Positions 62,995 to 64,000 of a stretch of 64,000 nucleotides of DNA are shown in pieces (the stretch's first letter is position 1; each line of letters begins with the position of its first letter). The stretch lies in contig JFAX01000011.1 of assembly GCA_000585015.1 (NCBI GenBank), forward strand, positions 19,404 to 83,403, given 5' to 3'. The notes beneath the pieces are model-generated. The model worked only from the letters and a program-made list of their open reading frames with translations, had not been told where the DNA came from and made no database searches. This DNA comes from Candidatus Accumulibacter adjunctus (lineage in GTDB: Bacteria; Pseudomonadota; Gammaproteobacteria; Burkholderiales; Rhodocyclaceae). Position numbers and translations under genes: made by a program.

Positions 62995-63615
62995 ATGTCG
63001 CAGCTGCCGGCATGGGATGTCGTCGCCTGGCGGCTGCTCGCCGTCGTCGGCGGTCTTGTCGGCTGGTTCGTGACGCAGCGCCTGATCGGTAAACGCCGTC
63101 TCGCCGACGGCGTGATGTACGATCATCTGCACCGGCTGACGGCCAGTGGCAACGCCTGGCTGCATGAGCATCCGGGCGCTGCGCGGGCAGTGCTGGTCGG
63201 CAGCTCGCTGGCGATCGATGCCGTCACCCTGTTCGTGCTCGCCTACGCCCTGATCGGGCCGAGCTTCAGCCCGTTCCTTGGTCTGCTCAGCCTGTTTGCC
63301 CTGCGCCAGTTGAGCCAGGCGCTGGTCGCCCTGCCGGCGCCGGCGGGCATCATCTGGCGTGATCCGGGCTTTCCCTCGCTCTTCGTGACCTATTCCGTAG
63401 GCAACGATTTCTTCTTCTCGGGACACACCGCGCTCGCCGTGTACGGCGCCATGCAGGTCGCGACTCTCGGCATCTCCGCGCTGACCGTCCTCGCGGCCCT
63501 GCTCGCCATCCTGCAGATGGTGCTCGTCATCCTCCTGCGGGCGCACTGGACCCTCGACGTGCTGGGCGGGCTGTTTGCCGCGCTTCTGGTCGGCGTCGTC
63601 TTCTGGCCTGCCTAG
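62995..63615 (+). CDS. PAP2/sphingomyelin-synthase-like membrane phosphotransferase
   Basis: 206 residues, about six helices. FFFSGHTALAVYGAMQ (His in SGHTA) and RAHWTLDVLGGL (His and Asp) form the His-His-Asp set of the PAP2_C/sphingomyelin-synthase group. Bacterial members dephosphorylate lipids or transfer a head group. ATG 62995 is 3 bp after the acyltransferase stop. Its stop overlaps that of the convergent dehydratase gene (CCTAGG). Confidence 0.8.
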   Translation: MSQLPAWDVVAWRLLAVVGGLVGWFVTQRLIGKRRLADGVMYDHLHRLTASGNAWLHEHPGAARAVLVGSSLAIDAVTLFVLAYALIGPSFSPFLGLLSLFALRQLSQALVALPAPAGIIWRDPGFPSLFVTYSVGNDFFFSGHTALAVYGAMQVATLGISALTVLAALLAILQMVLVILLRAHWTLDVLGGLFAALLVGVVFWPA

Positions 63616-64000
63616 GGCAGGTCGGTTTGCCGCCGCGGTTCGCCGCCGGTCCGGCGAAGCCGGCGTGACCAGGCCCGGATGTCGGCCAGGCTTGCCGTCG
63701 CACCGCCACAGACGATGAAGAGCACGCGCGAGTGGCCGGTGAGCGCCGGCGATCGCTCGTAGGCCAGGGCCAGAGTGGCACCGCAGGCGGGCTCCACGAG
63801 CAGTCGATGGTCGTCAAGGAAGCGCTCGCAGGCGTTGAGCGCCGCAGCATCGGAGACGACGACGCTGTCTACCGGGTGCGCCAGCGAGCACGTGAAAGCC
63901 TGTTCGCAGACTCGTTTGGCGCCGAGCGAGGTGGCGACACTGCTGATTTCCGCGAGCGCGACGATTCTGCCAGCGCGCAGCGAGCGATGCAGCGAGTCGG
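63612..64000 (-). CDS. PLP-dependent serine/threonine dehydratase, C-terminal part (cut by window edge)
   Basis: The last 129 codons of a fold-type II deaminase: ALAEISSVATSLGAKRV, VVVSDAAALNACERFLDDH and RLLVEPACGATLALAYE, then VLFIVCGGATASLADI near the cofactor-phosphate side. Matches the C-terminal third of L-serine/threonine dehydratases of the SDS/CHA1 type more than biosynthetic IlvA, since no ACT domain follows. The N-terminal catalytic Lys lies beyond the right edge. Stop TAG at 63612-63614. Confidence 0.82.
   Translation of the reverse strand, partial: DSLHRSLRAGRIVALAEISSVATSLGAKRVCEQAFTCSLAHPVDSVVVSDAAALNACERFLDDHRLLVEPACGATLALAYERSPALTGHSRVLFIVCGGATASLADIRAWSRRLRRTGGEPRRQTDLP

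Noticed and set aside
1..64000. tRNA, rRNA and CRISPR arrays
   Set aside because: None recognised on reading both strands; a covariance-model scan could still find a small RNA.

Overview
The window is a chromosomal segment of a GC-rich Gram-negative bacterium. Gene content suggests a betaproteobacterium of the Rhodocyclales / Candidatus Accumulibacter type: secB-grxC, glyA-nrdR-ribD, a single-chain class I fumarase, acs near an SSS symporter, an outer-membrane OprB porin and EnvC/CtpA. This placement rests on general similarity, not on a search. No rRNA, tRNA, CRISPR array or intact insertion sequence was recognised.

Layout. (1) 1-20959 is a surface-polysaccharide (O-antigen) island. It holds a cut-off OGT/SPINDLY-type glycosyltransferase; a leftward block of membrane protein, GT2 transferase, NeuB-like synthase and thiamine-diphosphate enzyme; and a rightward block of ABC exporter (wzm/wzt with a C-terminal glycan-binding domain), a methyltransferase-glycosyltransferase fusion, a methyltransferase with a TPR-like tail, and two related proteins (HAD hydrolase plus a repeated C-terminal domain). 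A leftward rfbF-rfbG-rfbH-SDR block makes a CDP-3,6-dideoxy-4-keto sugar. The thiamine-diphosphate enzyme together with rfbFGH raises the possibility of a branched, yersiniose-like sugar. (2) 21039-23392 carries yebC and a HerA-like ATPase gene (yjgR family), divergently transcribed. (3) 23590-32423 is a heavy-metal block: a broken EamA permease gene, a CadR/PbrR-type MerR regulator facing a CDF transporter, then czcI-like, czcC, a small HDHG protein, czcB, czcA and a second small HDHG protein. It is bracketed by two related copies of a yjgR-3'-end / oprB-3'-end junction, each copy broken in a complementary way. (4) 32757-41472 is mostly leftward: OprB porin, bacterioferritin-like protein, feoA-feoB plus a Cys-rich small protein behind a Fur-like palindrome, murI, a RidA-family gene, fumarase and a UPF0114 protein. 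(5) 41726-48895 is a rightward acetate/organic-acid set: acs, a cNMP/CBS/nucleotidyltransferase regulator, an exonuclease-like protein, an SSS symporter and its small subunit. (6) 49054-53071 has glyA-nrdR-ribD converging on moeB and an uncharacterised gene. (7) 53094-58351 has leftward ctpA and envC, and rightward an ArsR-type likely persulfide sensor, membrane rhodanese, grxC, secB and an SH3 protein. (8) 58877-64000 has an Old Yellow Enzyme, a fused CoA-transferase, a hexapeptide acyltransferase, a PAP2/sphingomyelin-synthase-like phosphatase, and the C-terminal half of a serine/threonine dehydratase cut by the right edge.

How it works together: region 1 builds, probably methyl-caps, and exports a polysaccharide; region 3 exports divalent heavy metals across both membranes with CadR sensing; the feo group imports ferrous iron under likely Fur control; region 5 takes up and activates acetate under likely nucleotide-dependent control.
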